Counted from the first letter of the stretch, positions 8,631 to 16,133 are shown. The stretch is DNA of 19,311 nt from an uncultured Verrucomicrobia subdivision 3 bacterium (GCA_903847285.1 CAINDH010000145.1:1-19311), one strand, 5' to 3'. The notes: generated by a model not told the origin, from the sequence alone. Translations and numbers: made by a program.

Positions 8631-9713
8631 ATGGCCGAATTTTCTCCAGAACCGCCTGATGATGGCGGCGGCCCGGTAAAAACTTTTCTCGAACATCTCG
8701 AAGATTTTCGCTGGCTGCTCGTCAAATGCTCCGTCGCCGTGGGCTTGGGAATGCTCATCTGTCTTTTTGCGGCGAACCATGTCGTCGCAATCCTTATGTG
8801 GCCCTTGAGCCGCGCCCCAATGAGCTATCCCGGCACAAATCAGATTGCCACTGTCAGCTTCGGCACGAATCATCTTGGTAACTTCCCACTTTCAACAGAG
8901 CAAAGCGCGGTGCTGAAACTCGGCACAAACCGCTTTGTTGCCGTCGCAGTCGAGCCTCTCGCGCTGGGCACGAACCAAGTGCTCGGTTGGCACATGGAAG
9001 ATAATCCGCACGCCACCGCCGAATTGGAACGGATGCATATCGAGTTGGTAAACTTAAGCCCGGCGGGCGGATTTTTTGTGGCTTTCCAGGCAGGCATCTA
9101 CGGCGGGCTGGTGCTAGCCTCGCCATTTCTAATGTATTTCTTCGCGTCTTTTATTTTTCCGGCATTGCGGATGCGCGAGCGAAAATATATTTACCGCGCC
9201 ATCTTCATCGGCGGCGGATTATTTCTTGCCGGCGTGTCATTCTGCTATTTTCTCTTGATGCCCATTGCGCTGGCGGCATCGCAGATGTATTCAAGTTGGC
9301 TGGGCTTCGGCGCGACGCAATGGCGGGCGGAGGACTACATCAGCTTCGTTTGCCGCTTCATGCTGGGAATGGGCTTGGGCTTTGAATTGCCCGTTGTGAT
9401 TTTGACCCTCGTGAAAATCGGCGTGTTGAACTACGGAATTCTTTCTCAGGCGCGGCGCTACATGATCGTCATCAACCTCACGCTCGGCGCGCTGCTGACC
9501 ACGCCGGAAATTTTAACGCAAGTGATGATGTTCATCCCGCTGCAAGGGCTCTTTGAATTGAGCGTGTGGATTGCGTGGTATTGGGAACAGACCGACCGAG
9601 CCAAGGCGCGGCGCATATTGCTTCTAGCCGTTTTACTGACGCTGGTCGCGGCGCGCTTGTTATGGCTGGGCTGGATTTATGGCTGGCCGTGGCTGCAGCA
9701 ACACTGGCACTGA
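8631..9713 (+). CDS. tatC: Sec-independent protein translocase subunit TatC, enlarged
   Basis: Core receptor of the twin-arginine translocase in the inner membrane. At 360 residues it is about 100 longer than usual. The signal-peptide-binding motif near the N terminus reads HLEDFR (22-27) instead of the common HL.ELR, so the Glu is replaced by Asp while the Arg is kept. Membrane segments lie at about 29-50, 150-175, 188-212, 235-262, 277-293 and 297-318. The conserved Glu of the fourth helix is E252 (GFELPVV). Two features are odd. The first periplasmic loop carries an extra segment of about 80 residues (about 62-142) containing four GTN tripeptides. There is also a seventh hydrophobic segment (about 327-350) after the normal six. 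No Shine-Dalgarno precedes ATG 8631. Confidence 0.92.
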   Translation: MAEFSPEPPDDGGGPVKTFLEHLEDFRWLLVKCSVAVGLGMLICLFAANHVVAILMWPLSRAPMSYPGTNQIATVSFGTNHLGNFPLSTEQSAVLKLGTNRFVAVAVEPLALGTNQVLGWHMEDNPHATAELERMHIELVNLSPAGGFFVAFQAGIYGGLVLASPFLMYFFASFIFPALRMRERKYIYRAIFIGGGLFLAGVSFCYFLLMPIALAASQMYSSWLGFGATQWRAEDYISFVCRFMLGMGLGFELPVVILTLVKIGVLNYGILSQARRYMIVINLTLGALLTTPEILTQVMMFIPLQGLFELSVWIAWYWEQTDRAKARRILLLAVLLTLVAARLLWLGWIYGWPWLQQHWH

Positions 9714-9776
9714 TAGAAAACACACTTTACAAGCCGGGGATTCAGCGTAGATTCACCGCACCAATCTGACCATCGT

Positions 9777-10211
9777 ATGCGTAAAATAATTTTTTCTCTC
9801 GTCGCCATCTGCGCCGTATTATCCATGACCGGCTGCGGCCCGGAACGCAAGCTCGGCCGCGGCATGAGCAATACCTTTGAACTCGTTCGTTGGGGCGAAA
9901 TGCGCCGCTCTATTGAACAAAACGCCGTGCTCGACTCCCCTGATGTCGGCTACACCTACGGTGGCTACAGCGGCTTCCACAAGTCGCTCACCCGCGCCAC
10001 CGTGGGCATCTACGAAGTCATTACTTTCCCGCTGCCCCCGTATCGCCCGGTGCTCACCAGCTACATTCCAGCCAAGCCGCAGTTCCCGGAAAGCTACCGC
10101 CCCGGCCTGATTTCCGACCCGTTGTTTGACACCGACACCTACACCGGCTTCAGCGGCGGCGATATCGCCCCGTTCATCCCCGGCAGCCGGTTCAAAGTGT
10201 TCGACAACTAA
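9777..10211 (+). CDS. Lipoprotein, probable exosortase system-associated TIGR04073 family
   Basis: A 144-residue protein with a lipoprotein signal peptide: basic MRK, hydrophobic core, then SMTGC with lipidation at Cys20. The mature part begins with a KLGRGMSN motif, followed by RWGEMRRSIEQ, a Gly/Tyr-rich YTYGGYSGFHKSL stretch, a Pro-rich FPLPPYRP segment and the ending GFSGGDIAPFIPGSRF. I recognise this pattern from memory as the TIGR04073 family, described as associated with exosortase/PEP-CTERM genomes, mainly in Verrucomicrobia; no search was possible. Its molecular role is unknown. It sits 63 nt after tatC in the same direction and is followed by a strong terminator, so it may end the tat operon. 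No exosortase and no PEP-CTERM protein is visible in the window. Confidence 0.75.
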   Translation: MRKIIFSLVAICAVLSMTGCGPERKLGRGMSNTFELVRWGEMRRSIEQNAVLDSPDVGYTYGGYSGFHKSLTRATVGIYEVITFPLPPYRPVLTSYIPAKPQFPESYRPGLISDPLFDTDTYTGFSGGDIAPFIPGSRFKVFDN

Positions 10212-10226
10212 GCATTAATTTATCTC

Positions 10227-10258
10227 AACGCGCCAGCAGTGATGTTGGCGCGTTTTTT
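10227..10258 (+). terminator. Rho-independent terminator after the TIGR04073-like gene
   Basis: A perfect 9-bp stem (AACGCGCCA at 10227-10235 and TGGCGCGTT at 10246-10254) has a 10-nt loop and runs into six T residues (10253-10258). It begins 16 nt after the stop codon at 10211 and separates this transcript from the monooxygenase gene at 10282. Confidence 0.88.
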
Positions 10259-10281
10259 ATTTCAAAAATATATCCATCGTC

Positions 10282-10575
10282 ATGAAGACCATCACCGTTG
10301 TCGCCACCTTTCAAGCCAAGCCCGGCAAGGAAGCCGAATTACAGAAAGCTCTCATCAGCCTCGTCACCCCGACGCGCAAGGAAGCTGGCTGCATCAATTA
10401 CGACCTGCACGTTTCACCCGAAGACCCAGGCAAATTTCTCTTTCACGAAAATTGGACGAGCAAAGCCGCGCTCGACATTCATCTGCAAGCACCGCACATC
10501 CAAGTCGTGCTGCCGCGCATGGATGAACTCGCGATGGGAATGCCGGACATAGTGATCTGGGAAAAAATTGCGTGA
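10282..10575 (+). CDS. Antibiotic biosynthesis monooxygenase (ABM/YgiN-like) domain protein
   Basis: A 97-residue single-domain protein of the dimeric alpha+beta-barrel ABM family. Typical features are the N-terminal strand ITVVATFQAKPGKEAELQKA, the KEAGCINYDLHVSPEDPGKF strand-turn and FHENWTSKAALDIHLQAPH leading into the second helix. Members act as cofactor-less quinone or polyketide monooxygenases, or as heme-degrading enzymes. The sequence here fits the YgiN-like quinol monooxygenase group best, but the substrate cannot be read from it. It stands alone: a terminator lies upstream and deoA converges from 10615. The 39-nt gap to deoA holds only a weak 5-bp hairpin (AGGGC/GCCCT, 10579-10598). 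No Shine-Dalgarno is seen before ATG 10282. Confidence 0.85.
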   Translation: MKTITVVATFQAKPGKEAELQKALISLVTPTRKEAGCINYDLHVSPEDPGKFLFHENWTSKAALDIHLQAPHIQVVLPRMDELAMGMPDIVIWEKIA

Positions 10576-10614
10576 ATAAGGGCGCGCGGTATAGCCCTGT
10601 CCACGCTCCGCTCT

Positions 10615-11922
10615 TCACTGAATGACTTCAATGACTAACGGAAGTTTCTCCGGACGCTTCGCAGAAATTTCAAAGGCCGCTTTTAGTCGAACACTTGCCT
10701 CCTTCGCCTGTGTTGTATTGTCCACGTGGAAGCGACAAAGCGCCCCAAATTTCTCCACGCGTTCTCCGGGTTTAGCAATTTGATCCACGCCCACTTCGTA
10801 GTTGATGGCCGATTCCTTCGTCAGCCGCCCGCCGCCGATATCGCGGATGACTTCGCCGATGATCCGGGCATCGCACTTGGAAATGAATCCAGCTTTTTCC
10901 GACTTCACTTCTACAACTGTTTTCGCCGTAGAATCAAATTCCAGCTTGCGGTTGAATGCTTTTAGGTTTGCACCTTGCGCAGCAATCATCTCGTCCCACT
11001 TCTTGCGCGGCGCGCCGGACTGCAAACACTCTGTCGTCAAGCCACGCGCGGCCGCGAGAGATTTTGAGCGCCTGGTTTGCAACAACAGGTGTGCAGCGGA
11101 ATCAACCACCAGTTCCAACAAATCCAGCGGGCCCTTGCCCTCCAGACATTCGACGCTCTCCTTCACTTCCAGCCAGTTGCCAGCGGCGCGGCCGAGCGGC
11201 GTGTTCATGTCCGTCAAAATCGCGCGTGTGTTCGTGCCACATTGGTTGCCGAGCGCGACCATTGCCTTGGCGAGTTTGCGCGCATCAGCTTTGGTTTGCA
11301 TAAATGCGGCGCAGCCGAATTTCACATCGAGAATGAGCGCATCTAGGCTTTCGGCGAGTTTTTTGGAAAGAATCGAGGCGGTGATGAGTTGGATGCTTGG
11401 CACGGTTCCGCTCGCGTCGCGCAAGGCATAAATTTTTTTATCGGCAGGAACCATCGTGTCCGTCTGGCCGCAGATGACGCAACCGACTTTCTGAACTTGG
11501 GCGATGATTTGTGCGGCGGGCAAAAGCGTTTTGAAACCGGGGATTGAATCCAGTTTATCGAGCGTGCCGCCGGTGATGCCAAGGCCGCGACCGGAAATCA
11601 TCGGCACGCGAAAGCCAAGGCACGCGAGCAGCGGTGCGAGTGGGAGAGAAACTTTGTCGCCGATGCCACCGGTGGAATGTTTGTCCACGAGCGGACGCTT
11701 ATCTTTAGGAAACTTCAACACGTCGCCGGAATCGCGCATAGCGAGCGTGAGCGCGGTGGTTTCGGTGATGTTGAGTCCGCGAAAATAAATGGCCATGAGC
11801 ATCGCGGCCATTTGGTAATCAGGAATCCTCCCGGCAGTGAATTCGCGGATGAGTTCTTGAATCTGCGCCTCGGCGAGAATTTTTCCTTCGCGTTTATTTT
11901 CGATTAACGGAAGGAAATTCAT
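10615..11922 (-). CDS. deoA: Thymidine / pyrimidine-nucleoside phosphorylase
   Basis: Phosphorolysis of thymidine (or pyrimidine nucleosides) to base plus (deoxy)ribose-1-phosphate, for nucleoside salvage in the cytosol. The 435 residues match the usual 430-440. Seen: the phosphate-binding motif DKHSTGGIGDKVSL (80-93), the family signature SGRGLGITGGTLDKL (110-124), and the base-contacting residues R168, S183 and K187, which correspond to R171, S186 and K190 of E. coli DeoA. The C-terminal beta-rich lobe ends at the stop at 10615. Whether it is strictly DeoA or the broader Pdp type cannot be settled by eye. ATG 11922 lies 15 nt behind the fabF stop, so it is probably transcribed with fabF, which is an unexpected functional pairing. 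No Shine-Dalgarno is evident. Confidence 0.93.
   Translation of the reverse strand: MNFLPLIENKREGKILAEAQIQELIREFTAGRIPDYQMAAMLMAIYFRGLNITETTALTLAMRDSGDVLKFPKDKRPLVDKHSTGGIGDKVSLPLAPLLACLGFRVPMISGRGLGITGGTLDKLDSIPGFKTLLPAAQIIAQVQKVGCVICGQTDTMVPADKKIYALRDASGTVPSIQLITASILSKKLAESLDALILDVKFGCAAFMQTKADARKLAKAMVALGNQCGTNTRAILTDMNTPLGRAAGNWLEVKESVECLEGKGPLDLLELVVDSAAHLLLQTRRSKSLAAARGLTTECLQSGAPRKKWDEMIAAQGANLKAFNRKLEFDSTAKTVVEVKSEKAGFISKCDARIIGEVIRDIGGGRLTKESAINYEVGVDQIAKPGERVEKFGALCRFHVDNTTQAKEASVRLKAAFEISAKRPEKLPLVIEVIQ
10718..10733. other. Weaker parS-like palindrome inside deoA
   Basis: TTGTCCACGTGGAAGC contains the perfect 10-bp palindrome TCCACGTGGA (10721-10730), the exact central ten bases of the Myxococcus-type parS. 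It matches the full 16-mer at 12 of 16 positions. It encodes RFHVDN on the minus strand of deoA. On its own the match could be chance. Confidence 0.25.
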
Positions 11923-11937
11923 GATCGCAGCGTTTTT

Positions 11938-13197
11938 TTAGCCTACAAACTTCTTCGCCGAAATCGTCGAGTTGTGACCGCCAAAGCCGAACGAGTTGTT
12001 CACGATGGCGTTCACCTTCATTTCGCGCGCGGTGTTCGGGACGTAATCCAGATCGCACTCCGGGTCGGGCGTGGTGTAGTTGATGGTCGGCGGGACGATG
12101 CCGTGCTTGATGGCCAGTGCGCACGCGGCCATTTCCACCGCGCCAGCCGCACCGAGCATGTGGCCAGTCGCGCCTTTGGTAGAACTGACGGCCAGCTTCT
12201 TCGCATGGTCGCCAAAAACCGATTTAATGGCCTGCGTTTCGCAGACATCGCCTACGGGCGTGGAAGTGCCGTGGGCGTTGATGTAGGTCACGTCTTCAAG
12301 ATTCAAGCCGCCACTGCGTAGCGCCATTTTCATGCAGCGCGCCGCGCCTTCGCCGCCGGGTGACGGCGCGGTGAGATGATGCGCGTCAGCGGTGTTGCCG
12401 TAGCCGGCGATTTCACAATAAATCTGCGCTCCGCGTTTTTTGGCGTGTTCTAATTCTTCCAACACAAGCACGCCCGCGCCTTCGCCCATGACGAAGCCGT
12501 CGCGGTCTTTGTCGAACGGGCGGGAGGATTTTTTCGGATCGTCATTGCGCGTGCTCATGGCGCGCATGGCACAGAAGCCAGCGATGCCGATGGGGATTAC
12601 CGCCGCCTCGGAGCCGCCGGCGAACATCACTTGGGCATCGCCCATCTTGATAGTGCGCCAAGCCTCGCCGATGGCGTGATTGGCTGTAGCACAAGCAGAG
12701 CAGGTGGCAAAATTTGGTCCACGGAGGTTGAAATACATCGAAATCAGGCCGGACGCCATGTTCGAGATCAACATCGGAATTGTGAACGGCGAGACGCGGC
12801 TGGGGCCGCGTTCATTCAATACTTTCAACTGGTCGCTCGTTGTGGACAAACCGCCGATGCCAGAGCCCAAGAACACGCCGATTTCATCCAAATTTTCTTT
12901 GGTCAGATCAAGGCCGGAATCTTTCAACGCGTTCCAGGCAGCATAAATTCCAAATTGCGAGTAGCGATCCGTGCGGCGAATTTCCTTGGGCGACGGAAAT
13001 GCGGGCGACACGTCAAAGTCTTTCACCTGACCGGCAATCTGCGTGTCATACGGCGAGGCATCGAAGGCGGTGATTTTATCAATGCCACACTGGCTGGTGA
13101 TAAGGTTTTTCCAGAACGTGTCGAGGTCGTGGCCGAGGGGCGTAACGACGCCCATGCCGGTCACGACGACGCGGCGGTCATAACTATTATTTGCCAT
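11938..13197 (-). CDS. fabF: Beta-ketoacyl-ACP synthase II
   Basis: Elongating condensing enzyme of type II fatty acid synthesis: it condenses malonyl-ACP with acyl-ACP. The 419 residues fit the family. The Cys-His-His active site is complete: C169 in CSACATANHAIG, H309 in NAHGTSTPVGD and H346 in STKGATGHMLGAAG, with K341 alongside. The start VVVTGMGVVTPLG and the end NNSFGFGGHN are classic. It lies downstream of acpP, its substrate carrier, on the same strand with a 65-nt gap that holds a strong hairpin. No Shine-Dalgarno precedes ATG 13197 (GTTTCATTTTCCC). deoA follows after 15 nt. Confidence 0.97.
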   Translation of the reverse strand: MANNSYDRRVVVTGMGVVTPLGHDLDTFWKNLITSQCGIDKITAFDASPYDTQIAGQVKDFDVSPAFPSPKEIRRTDRYSQFGIYAAWNALKDSGLDLTKENLDEIGVFLGSGIGGLSTTSDQLKVLNERGPSRVSPFTIPMLISNMASGLISMYFNLRGPNFATCSACATANHAIGEAWRTIKMGDAQVMFAGGSEAAVIPIGIAGFCAMRAMSTRNDDPKKSSRPFDKDRDGFVMGEGAGVLVLEELEHAKKRGAQIYCEIAGYGNTADAHHLTAPSPGGEGAARCMKMALRSGGLNLEDVTYINAHGTSTPVGDVCETQAIKSVFGDHAKKLAVSSTKGATGHMLGAAGAVEMAACALAIKHGIVPPTINYTTPDPECDLDYVPNTAREMKVNAIVNNSFGFGGHNSTISAKKFVG

Positions 13198-13210
13198 GGG
13201 AAAATGAAAC

Positions 13211-13246
13211 GGGGCAGTTCGGGCTGTGTCCAGCCAAAACTGCCCC
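13211..13246 (-). promoter_or_regulatory. Two-part hairpin between acpP and fabF
   Basis: GGGGCAGTT (13211-13219) pairs with AACTGCCCC (13238-13246), and inside it GGCTG (13222-13226) pairs with CAGCC (13231-13235) around a TGTC loop. In the direction of transcription the stem is followed by GTTTCATTTT, only a weak T-run, so it looks more like a partial terminator or an mRNA-stabilising/processing hairpin than a full stop. This would fit acpP being needed at higher level than fabF. Confidence 0.6.
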
Positions 13247-13262
13247 GCAGTTAAAGCTCAAA

Positions 13263-13508
13263 TTACTTTGTCTGCGCTTCTTCGATGTATTTCATCACAT
13301 CGCCGACGCTGTGAAGTTTCTCGGCCTGTTCGTCCGGAACTTCCACGCCGAATTCTTCTTCCAATGCCAACACCAGCTCGACGGTGTCGAGGGAATCCGC
13401 GCCCAAGTCTTCAATGAACTTGGCTTCGGGCACGACCTGCTCGGGTTTTACGCCAAGCTGTTCGACGATGATGTCTTTTACACGTTGATCAAGAGGTTTG
13501 TCAGCCAT
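13263..13508 (-). CDS. acpP: Acyl carrier protein
   Basis: An 81-residue acidic carrier for growing acyl chains in fatty acid synthesis. The phosphopantetheine attachment serine is S39 in [12 protein letters not shown], within the expected four-helix pattern ([37 protein letters not shown]). It is the first gene of the minus-strand group acpP-fabF-deoA. AGG occurs nine bases before ATG 13508 (GCAGGCATAACTT), one of the few plausible Shine-Dalgarno motifs in the window. It is divergent from feoAB across 187 nt. Confidence 0.97.
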   Translation of the reverse strand: MADKPLDQRVKDIIVEQLGVKPEQVVPEAKFIEDLGADSLDTVELVLALEEEFGVEVPDEQAEKLHSVGDVMKYIEEAQTK

Positions 13509-13544
13509 AAGTTATGCCTGCTTTATGCCATGAATGAAAAAACC

Positions 13545-13559
13545 ATTCAAGCCTTGAAT
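13545..13559. promoter_or_regulatory. Perfect inverted repeat in the acpP/feoA divergent spacer
   Basis: ATTCAAG-C-CTTGAAT is a 15-bp palindrome with one central base, 37 nt upstream of acpP. On the minus strand its TTGAAT lies 17 nt from CATAAA (13522-13527), a weak promoter-like pair, so a repressor bound here could block acpP. Operator identity is unknown, and it does not resemble the Fur or FapR sites I know. Confidence 0.3.
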
Positions 13560-13567
13560 CAAAAAAT

Positions 13568-13596
13568 TTGACGGCTGGATGGCTGGATAGAAGAAT
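13568..13596 (+). promoter_or_regulatory. Candidate sigma70-type promoter for feoAB
   Basis: TTGACG (13568-13573, 5 of 6 to consensus) and AAGAAT (13591-13596, 4 of 6) are separated by exactly 17 nt. The region from the last -35 base through the spacer holds a perfect 8-bp tandem repeat GGCTGGAT/GGCTGGAT (13573-13588), a possible regulator site. Transcription would begin near 13603, leaving a leader of about 93 nt before feoA. No canonical Fur box is visible. Confidence 0.35.
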
Positions 13597-13695
13597 GATG
13601 TCCAACATTCTTGACTGCCAGCGCAAGCCGCCACCAACATTTCGCAAGTGTCCATCAGTGGGTGTCGCCACCATCTGGTAGATTTTAGGTCGTTG

Positions 13696-13980
13696 ATGAA
13701 GCCAGCTGAACCATTGCCGCCCACCGTGCGGCTCGATGAACTCGCCCCGCGCGTTTGCGCCGTGGTGCGCAGTGTCGAGACGGATGATGAGGACACGCAA
13801 CGGCTAAAAACGCTGGGCGTGTGCGTTGGGAGGCGCGTGGAGCTTGTGCGCGTGGGCGACCCGCTCATCTTGAAGATTTTTGGATCTCGCCTTGGTCTCT
13901 CCGCCGAACTCGCCGCGCGCGTCCGCGTGGAAATCTGTTCACCCGACCATTGCGCCCTGAAAGAACCCGAGGGCCGATGA
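13696..13980 (+). CDS. feoA: Ferrous iron transport accessory protein FeoA
   Basis: Small cytosolic SH3-like protein (94 residues from ATG 13696) that supports the FeoB Fe(II) permease. The FeoA core is seen: VRLDELAPRVCAVVRSVE, then RLKTLGVCVGRRVELVRVGDP, LILKIFGSRLGLSAELAARV. A C-terminal CSPDHC pair is also present. The frame is open upstream to 13648, but the 13696 ATG has TAGG seven bases before it and gives the usual protein length. The stop overlaps the feoB start in ATGA (13977-13980), so the two are translationally coupled. Confidence 0.9.
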   Translation: MKPAEPLPPTVRLDELAPRVCAVVRSVETDDEDTQRLKTLGVCVGRRVELVRVGDPLILKIFGSRLGLSAELAARVRVEICSPDHCALKEPEGR

Positions 13981-15998
13981 GCGATTGCTACGATAACCGC
14001 CCCGCGCCTGTTTCGCGCCACGCCTTCACGCTCGCACTCGTGGGTAATCCCAATGCCGGCAAGACCACTTTGTTCAACGCCCTCACCGGGCTGCGCGCCA
14101 AGACCGCGAACTTTCCCGGCACGACCGTGGAGCGTAAAGTTGGTCGCCTGCACCTCGACCACAAACAGATTGTCGTCGTGGATTTACCCGGCCTTTACAG
14201 CCTAGACAGCAAGTCGCCGGATGAAAAAATTGCCGCCAACGCGTTACAAGGAAAGCTCGATTACCCCGCTCCCAGCGCCGTGCTCATCGTCGTCGATGCG
14301 ACAAACCTTGAACGAAATTTATTTCTCGTCAGTCAGGTTTTAGAGCTGAAGAAAATTCCCGTCATCGTCGCGTTAAACATGATGGACATGGCGCGTCGCG
14401 ACGGCATCCGCATTGACGTGCCCAAATTGCGCGCGGAACTCGGCTGCATGGTCGTGCCCGTTTCCGCGCGGCAGGGCGAAGGCTTGGATGAATTGAAACA
14501 GGAATTGAACCGCCTTGCCGCCGGCGCCATGCCTGAGTCGCTCGATCACGCAGATCCCGCTTGCGGCGGCTGCGCGGGCTGCACCTTTCAAGCGCGCTAT
14601 GAATGGACCGAGCAGATTTCCACCAAGGTCATGGATGCCTCTGCCCCGCAGCGCTCCGCATGGACTGACAAGCTGGATGACGTCCTCACGCATCCCGTTT
14701 TCGGCGTGGTGACTTTTCTCGGCGTCATGCTTTTGGTGTTTGCGCTCATTTTTTGGGCCGCGAAAATCCCGATGGATTTGATTGACCGGCTGTTTTCCGG
14801 CTTAGGCGGCTGGGTGGCAACACAAATTCCCGAAGGCGATTTGCAAAGCCTGCTGGTGAACGGCGTCATCGGCGGTGTGGGTGGCATCCTCGTTTTTCTG
14901 CCACAGATTTGCATCCTGTTTTTTGCCCTCTCGATTCTGGAAGACACCGGCTACCTCTCACGCGCCGCGTTCGTGATGGACAAGGTAATGCGGCGATTCG
15001 GATTACCGGGCAAGGCGTTCGTGCCCATGCTCTCCGCGCACGCGTGCGCCATTCCCGCCATCATGTCCACGCGCGTCATTGAAAATCCGCGCGACCGGCT
15101 CGTGACCATCCTCATCACGCCGCTCATGGCCTGCTCCGCCCGCATCCCAGTCTATGCGATGGTCACTGCGCTGCTATTTCCCCATTCACCGCTAAAGGCG
15201 GGATTAATTTTCACCGGCGCCTACGCCTTCGGCGTCATCACCGCGCTCGTGGTCGCATTGATTTTTCGCAGCACAATTCTGCCCGGCGGCAGTAAGCCGC
15301 TGATGATTGAATTGCCTCAATACCGCGTGCCCGGCCTGCGCGTTGCGCTACTGCACACCTTCGACCGCGCCAAAATTTTCGTGAAACAGGCGGGAACCAT
15401 CATCCTCGTGATTTCGCTCATCCTGTGGGCACTGTCGTATTATCCCAAATCCGCGCCCCCGGAAACCGCCGTGGTGATGAACGCGCAAGCCACACAATTC
15501 GCCACCGCCGGGGATGCAGCGAAGGCGAAGGAGCTGCACGCCGAAGCCAACCGCCTGACCGCGCAACATTCCCTGCAAAATTCCTACGCCGGAAAAATTG
15601 GCCACGTCATGGAACCGTTCATCGCGCCGTTGGGCTACGACTGGCAGATCGGCATCGGTATCTTCAGTTCGTTTGCCGCGCGCGAGGTGATTGTCTCCAC
15701 GCTCTCCATCGTCTATGGCGTGGGCGATGACACGGAGGACAACAACCGCAGTTCACTCTACGACTCGCTGCGCCGCGCGAAACGTTCCGACGGCACGGCC
15801 ATTTTCAATACCGCCACGTGCGCCAGCCTGCTGGTGTTTTACATCCTCGCCGCGCAATGCCTCTCCACCACCGCCGTCGTGCGGCGCGAGACCGGCGGCT
15901 GGAAATGGCCGCTGTTTCAGATCGCCTACATGACCGGCCTCGCCTACCTCGCTGCACTCATCGTGTATCAGACCCTGCGCCACTTCGGCCACACTTGA
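13977..15998 (+). CDS. feoB: Ferrous iron transport protein B
   Basis: Inner-membrane Fe(II) permease with an N-terminal G-protein domain; 673 residues from ATG 13977. Seen: G1 GNPNAGKTT (23-31), G2 around NFPGTT (45-50), G3 DLPG (69-72), G4 NMMD (134-137), G5 VSARQGEG, then the membrane part with Gate motifs (AHACAIPAI with C357, and ACSARIP with C386) and FAAREVIVSTL. Just before the first helix is a cysteine cluster, C196-x2-C199-x2-C202, in PACGGCAGC. The reading frame stays open upstream to 13821, but those codons overlap feoA in another frame and the G domain starts normally from 13977. No FeoC is found. A dispersed repeat begins 38 nt after the stop. Confidence 0.96.
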   Translation: MSDCYDNRPAPVSRHAFTLALVGNPNAGKTTLFNALTGLRAKTANFPGTTVERKVGRLHLDHKQIVVVDLPGLYSLDSKSPDEKIAANALQGKLDYPAPSAVLIVVDATNLERNLFLVSQVLELKKIPVIVALNMMDMARRDGIRIDVPKLRAELGCMVVPVSARQGEGLDELKQELNRLAAGAMPESLDHADPACGGCAGCTFQARYEWTEQISTKVMDASAPQRSAWTDKLDDVLTHPVFGVVTFLGVMLLVFALIFWAAKIPMDLIDRLFSGLGGWVATQIPEGDLQSLLVNGVIGGVGGILVFLPQICILFFALSILEDTGYLSRAAFVMDKVMRRFGLPGKAFVPMLSAHACAIPAIMSTRVIENPRDRLVTILITPLMACSARIPVYAMVTALLFPHSPLKAGLIFTGAYAFGVITALVVALIFRSTILPGGSKPLMIELPQYRVPGLRVALLHTFDRAKIFVKQAGTIILVISLILWALSYYPKSAPPETAVVMNAQATQFATAGDAAKAKELHAEANRLTAQHSLQNSYAGKIGHVMEPFIAPLGYDWQIGIGIFSSFAAREVIVSTLSIVYGVGDDTEDNNRSSLYDSLRRAKRSDGTAIFNTATCASLLVFYILAAQCLSTTAVVRRETGGWKWPLFQIAYMTGLAYLAALIVYQTLRHFGHT

Positions 15999-16035
15999 AA
16001 GACCGACCCGGTAGCGACAACAAAATGTGCGCAGC

Positions 16036-16131
16036 GCGAAGGCGCGGGCAAAGGCGGCATTTGTGGCCGTCCGCAAGGACTTCCAGTTCGAGAAATCGGG
16101 TAGGTGACATTTGTGGACTGCTTCCTCCGCC
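16036..16131 (+). repeat. Dispersed repeat, copy 1 (downstream of feoB)
   Basis: The first 65 nt (16036-16100) are identical to 18348-18410 apart from a 2-nt insertion (CATTTGTGG here, CATGTGG there). Similarity continues with substitutions to 16131. It contains the short hairpin GTCC-GCAA-GGAC (16069-16080). Read on the minus strand it encodes HLPDFSNWKSLRTAT, shared with copy 2 as HIPDFSNWKSLRTAT. It lies 38 nt behind the feoB stop, in the same orientation as the gene. Confidence 0.9.
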
Positions 16132-16133
16132 TC

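Noticed and set aside
10579..10598. Hairpin AGGGC/GCCCT between the convergent monooxygenase and deoA genes
   Set aside because: It has only a 5-bp stem with a 10-nt loop and no T-run on either strand; too weak to call a terminator.
13522..13550. Promoter for acpP (TTGAAT-17-CATAAA, minus strand)
   Set aside because: Both hexamers are only 4 of 6, and the implied transcript start would leave about 7 nt of leader and remove the AGG motif before the start codon.
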